NCBI GenBank assembly: GCA_017553965.1
Contig: JAFZJK010000050.1
Coordinates: 1-12,513 of the forward strand
Origin: Lachnospiraceae bacterium
GTDB lineage: Bacteria; Bacillota_A; Clostridia; Lachnospirales; Lachnospiraceae
DNA length: 12,513 nucleotides
Reading direction: 5' to 3'
The translations under genes were made by a program, and so were the position numbers. Below the pieces are notes generated by a model. It did no database searches and had not been told where the DNA came from. It saw nothing but the letters and a program-made list of their open reading frames with translations. This document shows, piece after piece, positions 1 through 6,685 of this stretch; positions within the stretch are counted from its first letter, which is position 1; each line of letters starts with the position of its first letter.

Positions 1-303
1 GCCCCTGTCACCCTTACCGACTATCCTCACGTTTGTGGTATGGCACTGGTGAGGCATAACTATATTTTCACCGTTAAAGCCTGCCGCCTCCGAAAACAGC
101 CTGATGTTTTCTCTTACATCAGCTTCTTCATCCCCCCTGGTAAAGCTCATGTTCATAGTGGAAAAAATACCTTTGCTTACCCCGCCCAGCCTGGTTGAAA
201 AACCGCATTTTAGCCAAGGGATGTTTTCTAAGCTTTTAAATGTAATATAAGGCACTTTATCTATATTATTTAAAATTGTATGTTCATTAAGTATTTTTTC
301 TAT
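1..303 (-). CDS. pgeF: PgeF/YfiH-family laccase-domain protein (partial, probable ATA start)
   Basis: The N-terminal 101 codons are visible; the left edge cuts off the rest (the family is about 250-280 residues). Recognisable family landmarks are GFSTRLGGVS (residues 34-43), MNMSFTRGD (50-58) and MPHQCHTTNV (82-91), which carries one of the metal-site histidines. The family is cytosolic and copper- or zinc-binding. Members act as purine nucleoside phosphorylase/deaminase, and in E. coli PgeF has been linked to peptidoglycan editing. The frame has no ATG, and a TGA lies three codons upstream. The sequence AGAGGTG (311-317) sits 7 nt before an ATA codon at 303-301, so ATA is the best-supported start. 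It would leave about 33 residues before GFSTR, as expected for relatives. GTG at codon 17 is possible but has no ribosome binding site. It is the last visible gene of the lepB operon, 26 bp after yraN. Family assignment is firm; the start is inferred. Confidence 0.88.
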   Translation of the reverse strand, partial: MEKILNEHTILNNIDKVPYITFKSLENIPWLKCGFSTRLGGVSKGIFSTMNMSFTRGDEEADVRENIRLFSEAAGFNGENIVMPHQCHTTNVRIVGKGDRG

Positions 304-310
304 GATATTT

Positions 311-317
311 CACCTCT
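311..317 (-). promoter_or_regulatory. Shine-Dalgarno sequence of pgeF
   Basis: AGAGGTG lies 7 nt upstream of the ATA codon at 303-301 and inside the 26-bp yraN-pgeF gap. No ATG, GTG or TTG stands at the right distance in any frame, so this site supports a non-canonical start. Confidence 0.6.
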
Positions 318-329
318 TAATTTCAAGAA

Positions 330-683
330 CTACATAACTGCATCAAAAGCGTTTTTTATCACATTTATCTCTTTTCCCAGGATAGATACGACATCAAACC
401 TTACCGGATAGTCCTCAGGTATGCCGTACCTTGTCATATAAAATATGGCACTTCTGGTTATTTTTCTTGCCTTTCGTGTATCAACAGCTTCCTCAGGGAA
501 TCCGTTTTCAGCATTCTCCCTGTATTTAACTTCTATAAAGCAGAGATACCCGTCATCTTCCGCCACTATATCGATCTCTCCTGCCTTACAGTAAAAGTTT
601 TTCTGTATAATCCTGTACCCGGAGTTTTCAAGATAAGCCGAAGCCGCTTTTTCCTTATCAAACCCAACCTGTCTTTTGTTCAA
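330..683 (-). CDS. yraN: YraN family (UPF0102) nuclease-fold protein
   Basis: 117-residue protein of the UPF0102/YraN family, which has a PD-(D/E)XK-like restriction-endonuclease fold. Its role is poorly defined and may concern DNA processing. The family core is clear: NKRQVGFDKEKAASAYLE at the N-terminus, then GEIDIVAEDDGYLCFIEVKYR with the GEID and EVK residues expected of the fold, then VRFDVVSI near the end. I start it at TTG 683-681 because AAAGGAG lies 6 nt upstream, and because relatives begin with a similar NKR-x-x-G sequence right after Met. The frame is open to an ATG at 797, but that start would overlap the upstream gene by 44 bp and add residues unlike the family. Its position between the FlhB-like gene and pgeF fits the usual rnhB-yraN neighbourhood. 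Confidence 0.92.
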   Translation of the reverse strand: MNKRQVGFDKEKAASAYLENSGYRIIQKNFYCKAGEIDIVAEDDGYLCFIEVKYRENAENGFPEEAVDTRKARKITRSAIFYMTRYGIPEDYPVRFDVVSILGKEINVIKNAFDAVM

Positions 684-689
684 ATACTT

Positions 690-696
690 CTCCTTT
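690..696 (-). promoter_or_regulatory. Shine-Dalgarno sequence fixing the yraN TTG start
   Basis: AAAGGAG with a 6-nt spacer precedes TTG at 683-681. This is the strongest such site near the gene and it decides the start codon. Confidence 0.75.
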
Positions 697-753
697 ATAC
701 GATTGACCAGATATTTACCTATTACCGGTCGTACTGATATTTCCGGTTCTTTA

Positions 754-1029
754 TCACAGATCCATCTTCTGCTTGATCGCATCAACCTTATCAACAAACA
801 TAAGCACTTCTACTACCGCCTCGTAGAGCTCCGGAGGTATGTAGTCTCCAAAGTCAAGTCTGGACAGCGTTTCCGCAAGCTTAGAATCATGATGCAGAGG
901 AACATTTGATTTTTTAGCTTCTTCTATGATCTTTTCAGCCAGATATCCTTTACCTGTGGCTATGATCTTCGGCGCCTGATCTCCGGGCTCAAAACCGAGT
1001 GCCACGGCTGTTTTAACCTTTTTAACCAT
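754..1029 (-). CDS. FlhB C-terminal-domain-like small protein (YlqH type)
   Basis: 91-residue protein resembling only the cytoplasmic C-terminal domain of FlhB/EscU/YscU, the export-switch subunit of flagellar and type III secretion systems. AVALGFEPGDQAPKIIATGKG, the following NVPLHHDSKLAETL and IPPELYEAVVEVL match that domain after its autocleavage point. The transmembrane half is absent. The NPTH cleavage motif is missing; the protein begins a few residues before AVAL. Free-standing copies of this type are known next to rnhB and ylqF in Bacillus (ylqH), and their function is unknown. The AGGAGG 6 nt before the ATG is strong. It lies 79 bp after rnhB and 70 bp before yraN, in the same operon. 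Homology is clear from motifs; a role in flagellar export cannot be assumed. Confidence 0.88.
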   Translation of the reverse strand: MVKKVKTAVALGFEPGDQAPKIIATGKGYLAEKIIEEAKKSNVPLHHDSKLAETLSRLDFGDYIPPELYEAVVEVLMFVDKVDAIKQKMDL

Positions 1030-1108
1030 TACGTTCCTCCTTTTTTTAAAATCTTTTATTCATTCATTGATAAGCTTGCACTCTGTCAGCTTTCCTTCAA
1101 CATCTGAC

Positions 1109-1780
1109 TTATAGATGGACGAATGTCCTTCTGTGTATCGGTGTCATGCCTAATTCTCTGATAGCTGCCATATGGGCTGCTGTTCCGTAACCCTTATTGG
1201 AAGTAAAATCATAACCGGGATAGATCTTATCATATTCTGTCATCATCCTGTCTCTGGTTACCTTCGCTATGATACTGGCAGCAGCAATCGAGATACTCTT
1301 TGCATCCCCCTTAATTATTCCCACCTGTCTGATATCAACGTCCGGAATATGCTCAGCATCTACAAGTAAGATGTCCGGTGTAAACATCTCTCCGGTTTTG
1401 GGATTCTTAAGGTTTTTGATAGCCTTTCTCATTGCACTGTGAGTAGCTCTTTTTATATTTATCTCATCTATTACTTCATTGGTTTCCATGCCGAGTCCGA
1501 CAGCGACAGCCTTATCCATTATGATATCATAAAGCTCTTCTCTCTTTTTTTCGGACAGTTTTTTTGAATCATTAAGATACAGTATTTCCTCGTCCTTCGG
1601 TAATATTACAGCTCCTGCTACAACAGGACCCGCAAAAGGTCCGCGTCCGACTTCGTCTATACCGCAGATGTACTCACACTCAGCATATTTATATTCGAAT
1701 TCCTTCATGCCCTCTATGCGGGCACGTTCTTTTTCCAGTTTAGCCAGAGCTTTTTGTTCTTTTTCTTCGGCCTTAGTCAT
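1109..1780 (-). CDS. rnhB: Ribonuclease HII
   Basis: 223-residue RNase HII, which cuts the RNA strand of RNA/DNA hybrids and starts removal of single ribonucleotides misincorporated in DNA. The signature GIDEVGRGPFAGPVVAGAV is at residues 40-58. The four acidic metal ligands are visible as D42, E43, D141 (in LLVDAEH) and D177 (in VTRDRMM). The DSKKLSEKKREEL segment and the C-terminal GYDFTSNKGYGTAAH segment are also typical. The first ~30 residues are a charged, probably helical extension rich in Lys and Glu, ahead of the catalytic domain. The ATG at 1780 directly follows an in-frame TAA, so the frame cannot start earlier; AAAGGA lies 11 nt upstream. It follows ylqF by 51 bp, the same order as ylqF-rnhB in Bacillus. 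Confidence 0.97.
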   Translation of the reverse strand: MTKAEEKEQKALAKLEKERARIEGMKEFEYKYAECEYICGIDEVGRGPFAGPVVAGAVILPKDEEILYLNDSKKLSEKKREELYDIIMDKAVAVGLGMETNEVIDEINIKRATHSAMRKAIKNLKNPKTGEMFTPDILLVDAEHIPDVDIRQVGIIKGDAKSISIAAASIIAKVTRDRMMTEYDKIYPGYDFTSNKGYGTAAHMAAIRELGMTPIHRRTFVHL

Positions 1781-1831
1781 TTATCTGCCGGTCCTTTCAT
1801 GTAAACTTTGATAAAGATGTATGTTAAATGC

Positions 1832-2770
1832 TTAATCTTCCGGAGGAACTTCCAGAGTTATCCTTCCGAGCTTTAATGATCTGAAATCATCTATCAATAG
1901 TTTTGATGCCTTTTCCAGATCGATCTCTGCACCCTTTTTTAGGCATCCTCTTTTTTGTCCGATTGATTCCAGGATTTTTACTTCTTCATCATTTGAATTC
2001 TCCGATCCGCCACCATCAGATGTGTCAATTAGATCCGTTCCCGATGAAACATCTATATCGTATCTTTCCTTTAATACGGCCGGGTAATCTTTTACCAGTA
2101 TCTTGATCAGCTCCATTGCCATATCTTCAGGATATAAAATGTCGTCATTGATCGAACCGATAAATGCGATGTGAAGTCCGGTTTTCTGGTCCTCAAACTT
2201 AGGCCAAAGGATACCTGGTGTATCAAGGAGTTCTACATTCTTATTGATCCTTATCCACTGTTTACCAATGGTCACTCCCGGTTTGTTCCCTGTTTTCGTG
2301 CAGGCTTTTCCCGCAAACGAATTGATAAAAGTGGATTTACCAGAGTTGGGTATACCTGCTATCATAGCTCTCAGAGGTCTTTGAAGTATTCCTTTTTTTC
2401 TGTCACGCTCTATCTTTTCCTGACAGGCTTTCTGTATAACCTCGGTAGTCGCTTTTACACCTGCCCCCGTCTTTGAATTGACTATACTTACAAAGAAACC
2501 CTTGTTCTCATAGTATTTTTTCCAAGCAGCAGTTTTACTTTCGTCCGCCATATCGGATTTATTTAGCAGAAGCACCCTATACTTACCCTTAGCCAAGTCA
2601 TCTATATCCGGATTTTTACTGCTGGCAGGTATCCTGGCATCAAGTATCTCAACCACTACATCGATCAGCTTTATACTCTCCTGCATCATCCTTTTGGCTT
2701 TGGCCATATGTCCCGGATACCAGTTTATGGTCTTATTTTCGTATCCTTTAATATTATCTGTTTTTGACAT
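1832..2770 (-). CDS. rbgA: Ribosome biogenesis GTPase YlqF/RbgA
   Basis: 312-residue circularly permuted GTPase that helps late assembly of the 50S subunit. The permuted motif order is visible: DAR (44-46), G4 NKSD (70-73), then G1 GIPNSGKST (139-147), G2 Thr167 in KPGVT, and G3 DTPG (183-186). The N-terminal WYPGHMAKAKR (17-27) is a family hallmark. A low-complexity Ser/Gly/Asp stretch near residues 246-262 interrupts the C-terminal helical part and looks like a lineage-specific insert. The frame also opens with GTG at 2794, but nothing resembling a ribosome binding site precedes it. ATG at 2770 has GGAG 9 nt upstream and is chosen. The gene lies 46 bp after xseB and 51 bp before rnhB. The linkage to rnhB is standard; the linkage to xseAB is less so. 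Confidence 0.96.
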   Translation of the reverse strand: MSKTDNIKGYENKTINWYPGHMAKAKRMMQESIKLIDVVVEILDARIPASSKNPDIDDLAKGKYRVLLLNKSDMADESKTAAWKKYYENKGFFVSIVNSKTGAGVKATTEVIQKACQEKIERDRKKGILQRPLRAMIAGIPNSGKSTFINSFAGKACTKTGNKPGVTIGKQWIRINKNVELLDTPGILWPKFEDQKTGLHIAFIGSINDDILYPEDMAMELIKILVKDYPAVLKERYDIDVSSGTDLIDTSDGGGSENSNDEEVKILESIGQKRGCLKKGAEIDLEKASKLLIDDFRSLKLGRITLEVPPED

Positions 2771-2816
2771 GATCCTTTTCTCCGGTGTTTTCACCTAATT
2801 GCAGTATTTATCTCTT

Positions 2817-3035
2817 TTATTCATTCAGTATTACAAGTTCTTTTTCTATTTTCTGAAGCTGTTCCTTACATTTTGCAGCAAGTATAGTCCCTTCCTTATA
2901 AAGCTCTATAGACTCATTTAAGGCTATATCATTATCGGAAAGCCTGTTGTTTATTTCCTCAAGACGGTCAAGTGCCTCGTCAACATTAAAAGCTTCCTCT
3001 TTGTCTTTTTTTATGTTTTTCTTTTCTTCGCTCAT
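2817..3035 (-). CDS. xseB: Exodeoxyribonuclease VII small subunit
   Basis: 72-residue XseB, the small subunit of exonuclease VII; several copies bind each large subunit. The enzyme degrades single-stranded DNA from both ends into oligonucleotides. The family pattern is visible: an acidic and lysine-rich lead, then FNVDEALDRLEEINNRLSDN and LNESIELYKEGTILAAKC, which form the two helices, ending in QKIEKELVIL. The length is normal. It follows xseA by 52 bp, so the two subunits are encoded together. The ribosome binding site is weak (AAAGTG 6 nt upstream of the ATG), in contrast to the strong sites of most genes here. Confidence 0.95.
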   Translation of the reverse strand: MSEEKKNIKKDKEEAFNVDEALDRLEEINNRLSDNDIALNESIELYKEGTILAAKCKEQLQKIEKELVILNE

Positions 3036-3087
3036 ATATTCACTTTATCCGTATTGATATAACACGGACATTCCTTTCTGTAAATCA

Positions 3088-4620
3088 TCACTTAACCACA
3101 GCGGATATCTTGCCATCATGCATACGGATGCTAAGATCATCGCCTTTTTCAACATCCTGTACACTTTTAACCGGCTTATCATCCTTTGTGATATATCCGA
3201 AACCACCCACCAGCTTAGCCGTAGGTGACAGACCGTTAAGTTCCGTAAGCAGCAGCTCAAGTCTATGATTATACCTGTCATAGATAAGCTTCATATTATG
3301 TTCTATCTTTTCTCGATAATCATCAGGAAGATCTTTATATTGCTGATATATCAGTTTTATTTTTCCGTTTAAGTTTTCCGAAAGCATCTGAATGCTGTCA
3401 GAATAAGCTTTATATATGCTTTTTATATTTATATCTATCAGCTCCGAGAGATGCTTTAACCTTTCAGTCTTCTCTTTTGTACGGTTCTGCGGACTGTTTT
3501 TCATAAGTACAGCCAGCCTGTTTTCTGTCAAAAGCAGCCTGTTTTTTATGATCGAAGCCATGGCATCATATATAGATTTTCTTAAGATCTCGATCCTTTT
3601 TATATCAGCCATTACATCAGGTATCGTTTCTTCAGCTGCCTCAGAAGGTGTAGCAACACGCTTATCCGCTACATAATCTATCAGTGTCCAGTGTCCTTCA
3701 TGTCCTACAGCAGACACTATAGGAGTCCTGGCTTCAAAAACCGCCCTGACTATCGCCTCATCATTATATACATTAAGCTCTTCGTCGGAACCGCCGCCAC
3801 GTCCGACTATTATCGAGTCCAGCCCCATTTCGTCCAGCTTCTTTATGCCCTGTACTATAGTGCTTACGGCATTTACTCCCTGCACATTTACATGGAAAAG
3901 TACAAGCTGCACATACGGATTACGTTTTCCTGCCACTTTACAGATATCCTTGATCGCCTGTCCGTTTTTTGATGTTATAATACCTACCTGTTCCGGATGT
4001 CCGGGTATCTTCTTTTTATGTATCAGGTCAAATAAACCCTCAGCCTGGAGACGTGCTTTTAACTTGATCAAAGCCAGATTGCTCTCGCCTTCCCCGATAT
4101 TTTCTATCTCTCTTACAATAAGCTGGGTCTGTCCGAACTTTTCAAAAAACTCAAGTCTGCCGGCTATCGCTACATACTGTCCTTTTTCAAGTTCAAACTT
4201 TAATGCCTGTTCCGCTACCGAGTCCCAGAGTCTGCACGGAAGAAGCGAGTTTTCATCTTTAATGTCAAAATAATAATGATTACCCTTTTTCCCGCTGAAA
4301 TTGGTTACTTCTCCTTTTACGAGGATATCGTAAAAGTCGGGAACATGGGCATATTTGTCTGCGATCAGACGGTTTACTTCCGATACAGTCTTATATTTTT
4401 CGTATCCGTCCGCATTTTTTTCGTTTGATATTTTACCGCTATTGGTGTTTTCTTTGGTATCAGCCGTTTCCGTCTGTTTAGGAGTATACCAGCGCTTAAG
4501 TTCTTCCGGTAACGCATCTCCTATATAATACCATGTTCTTTTTGCTGCATCCCACCTGGCTCCATGAGCTTTGGCAAGATCTTTTTCATTAAAACTGACC
4601 GAAAGCTTATATATTCCCAT
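3088..4620 (-). CDS. xseA: Exodeoxyribonuclease VII large subunit with N-terminal DUF5710-like domain
   Basis: 510 residues, about 60-110 longer than typical XseA. Residues 1-46 read as a DUF5710-type module (KLSVSFNEKDLAKAHGARWD, then KRTWYYI and ELKRWY). A polar linker (about 47-75) follows, then the XseA OB-fold (76-172: VSEVNRL, DILVKGEVTNFSG, YYFDIKD). The catalytic domain has VGIITSKNGQAIKD (212-225) and GRGGGSDEEL (273-282). A long coiled-coil region (about 335-460) and the C-terminal LSPTAKLVGGFGYIT segment complete the protein. The usual GHETD motif reads GHEGH here (306-310), so the Asp expected at 310 is His, while H307, D225 and R274 are kept. The segment usually written GGGSLEDLW is also altered. 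AGGAAG lies 5-6 nt before the ATG, and the gene starts only 11 bp after lepB, so the two are probably co-translated. Identity as XseA is firm; whether the active site is fully functional is open. Confidence 0.95.
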   Translation of the reverse strand: MGIYKLSVSFNEKDLAKAHGARWDAAKRTWYYIGDALPEELKRWYTPKQTETADTKENTNSGKISNEKNADGYEKYKTVSEVNRLIADKYAHVPDFYDILVKGEVTNFSGKKGNHYYFDIKDENSLLPCRLWDSVAEQALKFELEKGQYVAIAGRLEFFEKFGQTQLIVREIENIGEGESNLALIKLKARLQAEGLFDLIHKKKIPGHPEQVGIITSKNGQAIKDICKVAGKRNPYVQLVLFHVNVQGVNAVSTIVQGIKKLDEMGLDSIIVGRGGGSDEELNVYNDEAIVRAVFEARTPIVSAVGHEGHWTLIDYVADKRVATPSEAAEETIPDVMADIKRIEILRKSIYDAMASIIKNRLLLTENRLAVLMKNSPQNRTKEKTERLKHLSELIDINIKSIYKAYSDSIQMLSENLNGKIKLIYQQYKDLPDDYREKIEHNMKLIYDRYNHRLELLLTELNGLSPTAKLVGGFGYITKDDKPVKSVQDVEKGDDLSIRMHDGKISAVVK

Positions 4621-4631
4621 AGTACTTCCTA

Positions 4632-5231
4632 TTATTCTTTTTTGTTCAGACCACCGATAACTGCCAATCCGTCAAGCCTGATCCAGGCTTTCCCGATTAT
4701 GCTTTCTCTGGACACATTACCCATACCAGTGTATCGGCTGTCAACACAGTCATTTCTGTTATCACCGAGTACGAAAAACTCGTCATCATCCAGATATATT
4801 GGATCCTCTGCCAGTCCGTAAACCTGCATCGGTTCCACAGTATTTTGCTCTTCTAAAAGTTTATCGTTTATATATACACAGCCGTCCTTAATCTGGACTT
4901 TTTCCCCGGGAAGTCCGATGACACGTCGTATTCCGTAGTAATCATGCTCTTTACCCGAAATGACAAATACTATAACGTCAAATCTTTCCGGATCATCACT
5001 TCTGTAACTCAGCCGGTTAACCAGTACCTTGTCTCCGTCAGCAAGTGCCGGTTCCATGGAATTACCTGTCATATTTGTTTTTTCTATACAATAAGTGGTT
5101 ATAGCCCATGCAGCAAATACCGTAGCTCCAAGGACGATTATCCACAGCAGAACCTTAAAGGAAATGCGAAATATTTTATCCCTCAACTCGCGTCTGTCGT
5201 AGTCAAGGTTATAATTAGGTTCGAAACTCAC
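4632..5231 (-). CDS. lepB: Signal peptidase I with atypical catalytic residues
   Basis: 199-residue type I signal peptidase, a membrane-anchored serine protease (S26) that removes signal peptides outside the membrane. There is one N-terminal transmembrane helix (about 24-46), preceded by a cytoplasmic tail. The nucleophile box GNSMEP carries S58, and VIGLPGE (104-110) and LGDNRNDCVDSR (155-166) are the later boxes. Two points are odd. The position of the general-base Lys (Lys145 in E. coli, normally x-K-R before VIGLPG) is R102. The Ser that normally helps orient this Lys (Ser278 in E. coli) is C162. I choose GTG 5231 as the start because AAAGGAG lies 6 nt upstream. An ATG at 5249 has no ribosome binding site and would place that site inside the gene. 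It is the first gene of the operon that continues into xseA. Family is certain; activity with Arg is uncertain. Confidence 0.93.
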   Translation of the reverse strand: MSFEPNYNLDYDRRELRDKIFRISFKVLLWIIVLGATVFAAWAITTYCIEKTNMTGNSMEPALADGDKVLVNRLSYRSDDPERFDVIVFVISGKEHDYYGIRRVIGLPGEKVQIKDGCVYINDKLLEEQNTVEPMQVYGLAEDPIYLDDDEFFVLGDNRNDCVDSRYTGMGNVSRESIIGKAWIRLDGLAVIGGLNKKE

Positions 5232-5237
5232 AATATA

Positions 5238-5244
5238 CTCCTTT
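5238..5244 (-). promoter_or_regulatory. Shine-Dalgarno sequence fixing the lepB GTG start
   Basis: AAAGGAG with a 6-nt spacer to GTG at 5231-5229. The ATG further upstream (5249-5247) is preceded by GTAATCTGT, which has no purine-rich site. Confidence 0.7.
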
Positions 5245-5309
5245 GTCATACAGATTACTATTTTACGTCAAAAACCGATGTCCGGTCCAGCACATAGTAA
5301 ATCAGAATA

Positions 5310-5338
5310 AGTATAGCAAAAACCATGGCTTTAGTCAA
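5310..5338 (-). promoter_or_regulatory. Sigma-A promoter of the lepB operon
   Basis: TTGACT (5338-5333) and TATACT (5315-5310) are separated by exactly 17 nt, with TG one base upstream of the -10 (extended -10). Transcription would start near 5303, about 70 nt before the lepB GTG. It is the only good promoter I see ahead of the lepB-xseA-xseB-rbgA-rnhB-(flhB-like)-yraN-pgeF run. Confidence 0.8.
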
Positions 5339-5388
5339 TTTTTTTAAGCGTATTCTATATAAAACTATAAAAAAATAAAAAAAAGGTT

Positions 5389-5415
5389 TTGTTTTTGAGA
5401 TTTTTGTGTTATAAT
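5389..5415 (+). promoter_or_regulatory. Promoter of pilT
   Basis: A perfect TATAAT (5410-5415) is preceded by TGT, giving an extended -10. The -35 is weaker: TTGTTT (5389-5394) at 15 nt, or TTTTGT (5387-5392) at 17 nt. An A/T-rich tract (5361-5384) lies just upstream and may act as an UP element. Transcription would start near 5422, about 48 nt before the pilT ATG. The promoter is divergent from the lepB promoter, with about 70 bp between the two -35 and -10 regions. Confidence 0.65.
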
Positions 5416-5469
5416 ACGTTTTAGTGGTTTTTTTGAAGGTATTTAAAATATATTAGGAGGGTTTATCTT

Positions 5470-6528
5470 ATGACTTTTGAAGAACTGGTGAAGTATGCCA
5501 GAGATAACGAATGTTCCGATATCCATATTACGGTTGGTACCAATCTTGCCATCAGACGTTTCGGAACTCTTATGATTTTGGACGATGTACCTACAGCCGA
5601 TGAGTCCAGAGAGATGATCTATTCCATCCTTGATGAAGAACAGCGTAAGTATGTTAGCTCAGGCAAGGACCTTGATGTCGGTGTTATGCTTCCCGGCGGA
5701 AACAGAATCCGTGCCAACATCTATCATCAGAGAAATAACCTGGCAGCCAGCATCCGTCTTTTCCAGAACAGGATTCCCACTTTCGAAGAACTTGGTCTTC
5801 CTTATGCAGTAAAAGATCTGGCTAATACTCCCAGAGGTCTTATCCTTGTTACCGGACCTACCGGTAGCGGTAAGTCCACCACCCTTGCTTCTATCGTTGA
5901 ATATATCAATACTAATACAGCACGTCACATCATGACCATTGAGGATCCTATCGAGTACGTTTACCCTCATAACAAGGCTATGATCCATCAGCGTGAAGTT
6001 GGTAAAGACGTTGAGTCATTCTCAGTAGCTCTTCGTTCTGCCCTCCGTGAGGACCCTGATATCATCCTCGTTGGTGAAATGCGTGACTTCGAGACTATAT
6101 CCGCTGCTATCACCGCAGCAGAGACCGGTCACTTGGTTCTTTCAACACTGCATACCACTTCAGCAGCTCAGACCGTTGAACGTATCATCGATGCCTGCCC
6201 TCTTGAAGGCCAGAATCAGATCCGTGCTCAGTTTGCTAACGTTATCCGTGGTGTATTCACACAGAACCTGCTTCCTCGTGCTGACGGCACCGGTCGTGTA
6301 CTTGCTACCGAGGTTCTTATTGCTACCACAGGTATTGCAAACCTTATTCGTGAATCAAAGACCATCCAGATTCCTTCCATGATCCAGTCAGGTAAGTCTC
6401 TGGGCATGCATACCATGAACGATGACCTTGCTAACCTCGTTCATTATGGTATCGTAACAAGATCTGAGGCTCTTAAAGTTTCATCAGATCCCGCTACACT
6501 TCAGAAGATGATCGTTAATGCTATGTAA
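5470..6528 (+). CDS. pilT: Type IV pilus retraction ATPase PilT
   Basis: 352-residue hexameric ATPase of the PilT family (GspE/PulE/VirB11 superfamily), which powers pilus retraction at the inner face of the membrane. The order of motifs is canonical. It has an N-terminal PAS-like domain (SDIHITVGTNLAIRRFG), Walker A GPTGSGKST (129-137), and the Asp box RHIMTIEDPIEYVY (152-165). Walker B DPDIILVGEMRD (195-206) carries the catalytic Glu203. The His box TGHLVLSTLHT (219-229) follows, then GIANLIRE (288-295), the counterpart of the AIRNLIRE retraction motif. The length is normal. AGGAGG lies 9 nt before the ATG. It is the only plus-strand gene, it has its own promoter and terminator, and no other pilus gene is visible. 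Codon choice (many CGT, CTT, GGT, ACC, ATC) suggests good expression. The retraction motif favours PilT over PilB. Confidence 0.96.
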   Translation: MTFEELVKYARDNECSDIHITVGTNLAIRRFGTLMILDDVPTADESREMIYSILDEEQRKYVSSGKDLDVGVMLPGGNRIRANIYHQRNNLAASIRLFQNRIPTFEELGLPYAVKDLANTPRGLILVTGPTGSGKSTTLASIVEYINTNTARHIMTIEDPIEYVYPHNKAMIHQREVGKDVESFSVALRSALREDPDIILVGEMRDFETISAAITAAETGHLVLSTLHTTSAAQTVERIIDACPLEGQNQIRAQFANVIRGVFTQNLLPRADGTGRVLATEVLIATTGIANLIRESKTIQIPSMIQSGKSLGMHTMNDDLANLVHYGIVTRSEALKVSSDPATLQKMIVNAM

Positions 6529-6530
6529 TA

Positions 6531-6655
6531 TGCAGCATACGAAGTGTGCTGCAGTCGGTCTGCGCGACGCCTGGCGCAGTTTAATCAAAGAAAACCTGTA
6601 ACGTAAGTGGAAGGTTTTCTTCATTTACGGCGACATACGAGCAAAGCGAGTATGT
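6531..6655 (+). repeat. Cluster of four hairpins downstream of pilT
   Basis: Immediately after the pilT stop, four inverted repeats follow one another. A 10-bp stem with one G-T pair and a GAA loop lies at 6531-6553. CTGCGC/GCGCAG lies at 6560-6579. A perfect 10-bp stem AAGAAAACCT/AGGTTTTCTT with a 14-nt loop lies at 6588-6621. ACATAC/GTATGT lies at 6633-6655. The motif GTCTGCGYGACGC occurs at 6558-6570 and again at 6667-6679. None encodes a protein that I can recognise. They look like intergenic dispersed repeats; the third could also weakly terminate transcription. Confidence 0.6.
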
Positions 6656-6685
6656 TGGAATGTTAAGTCTGCGTGACGCAAAATT

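Noticed and set aside
684..797. ATG at 797 as the start of yraN
   Set aside because: It would overlap the FlhB-like gene by 44 bp and add 38 residues without family resemblance; TTG 683 has AAAGGAG at 6 nt.
2771..2794. GTG at 2794 as the start of rbgA
   Set aside because: There is no Shine-Dalgarno sequence before it, while ATG 2770 has GGAG at 9 nt and gives the usual short lead to WYPGHM.
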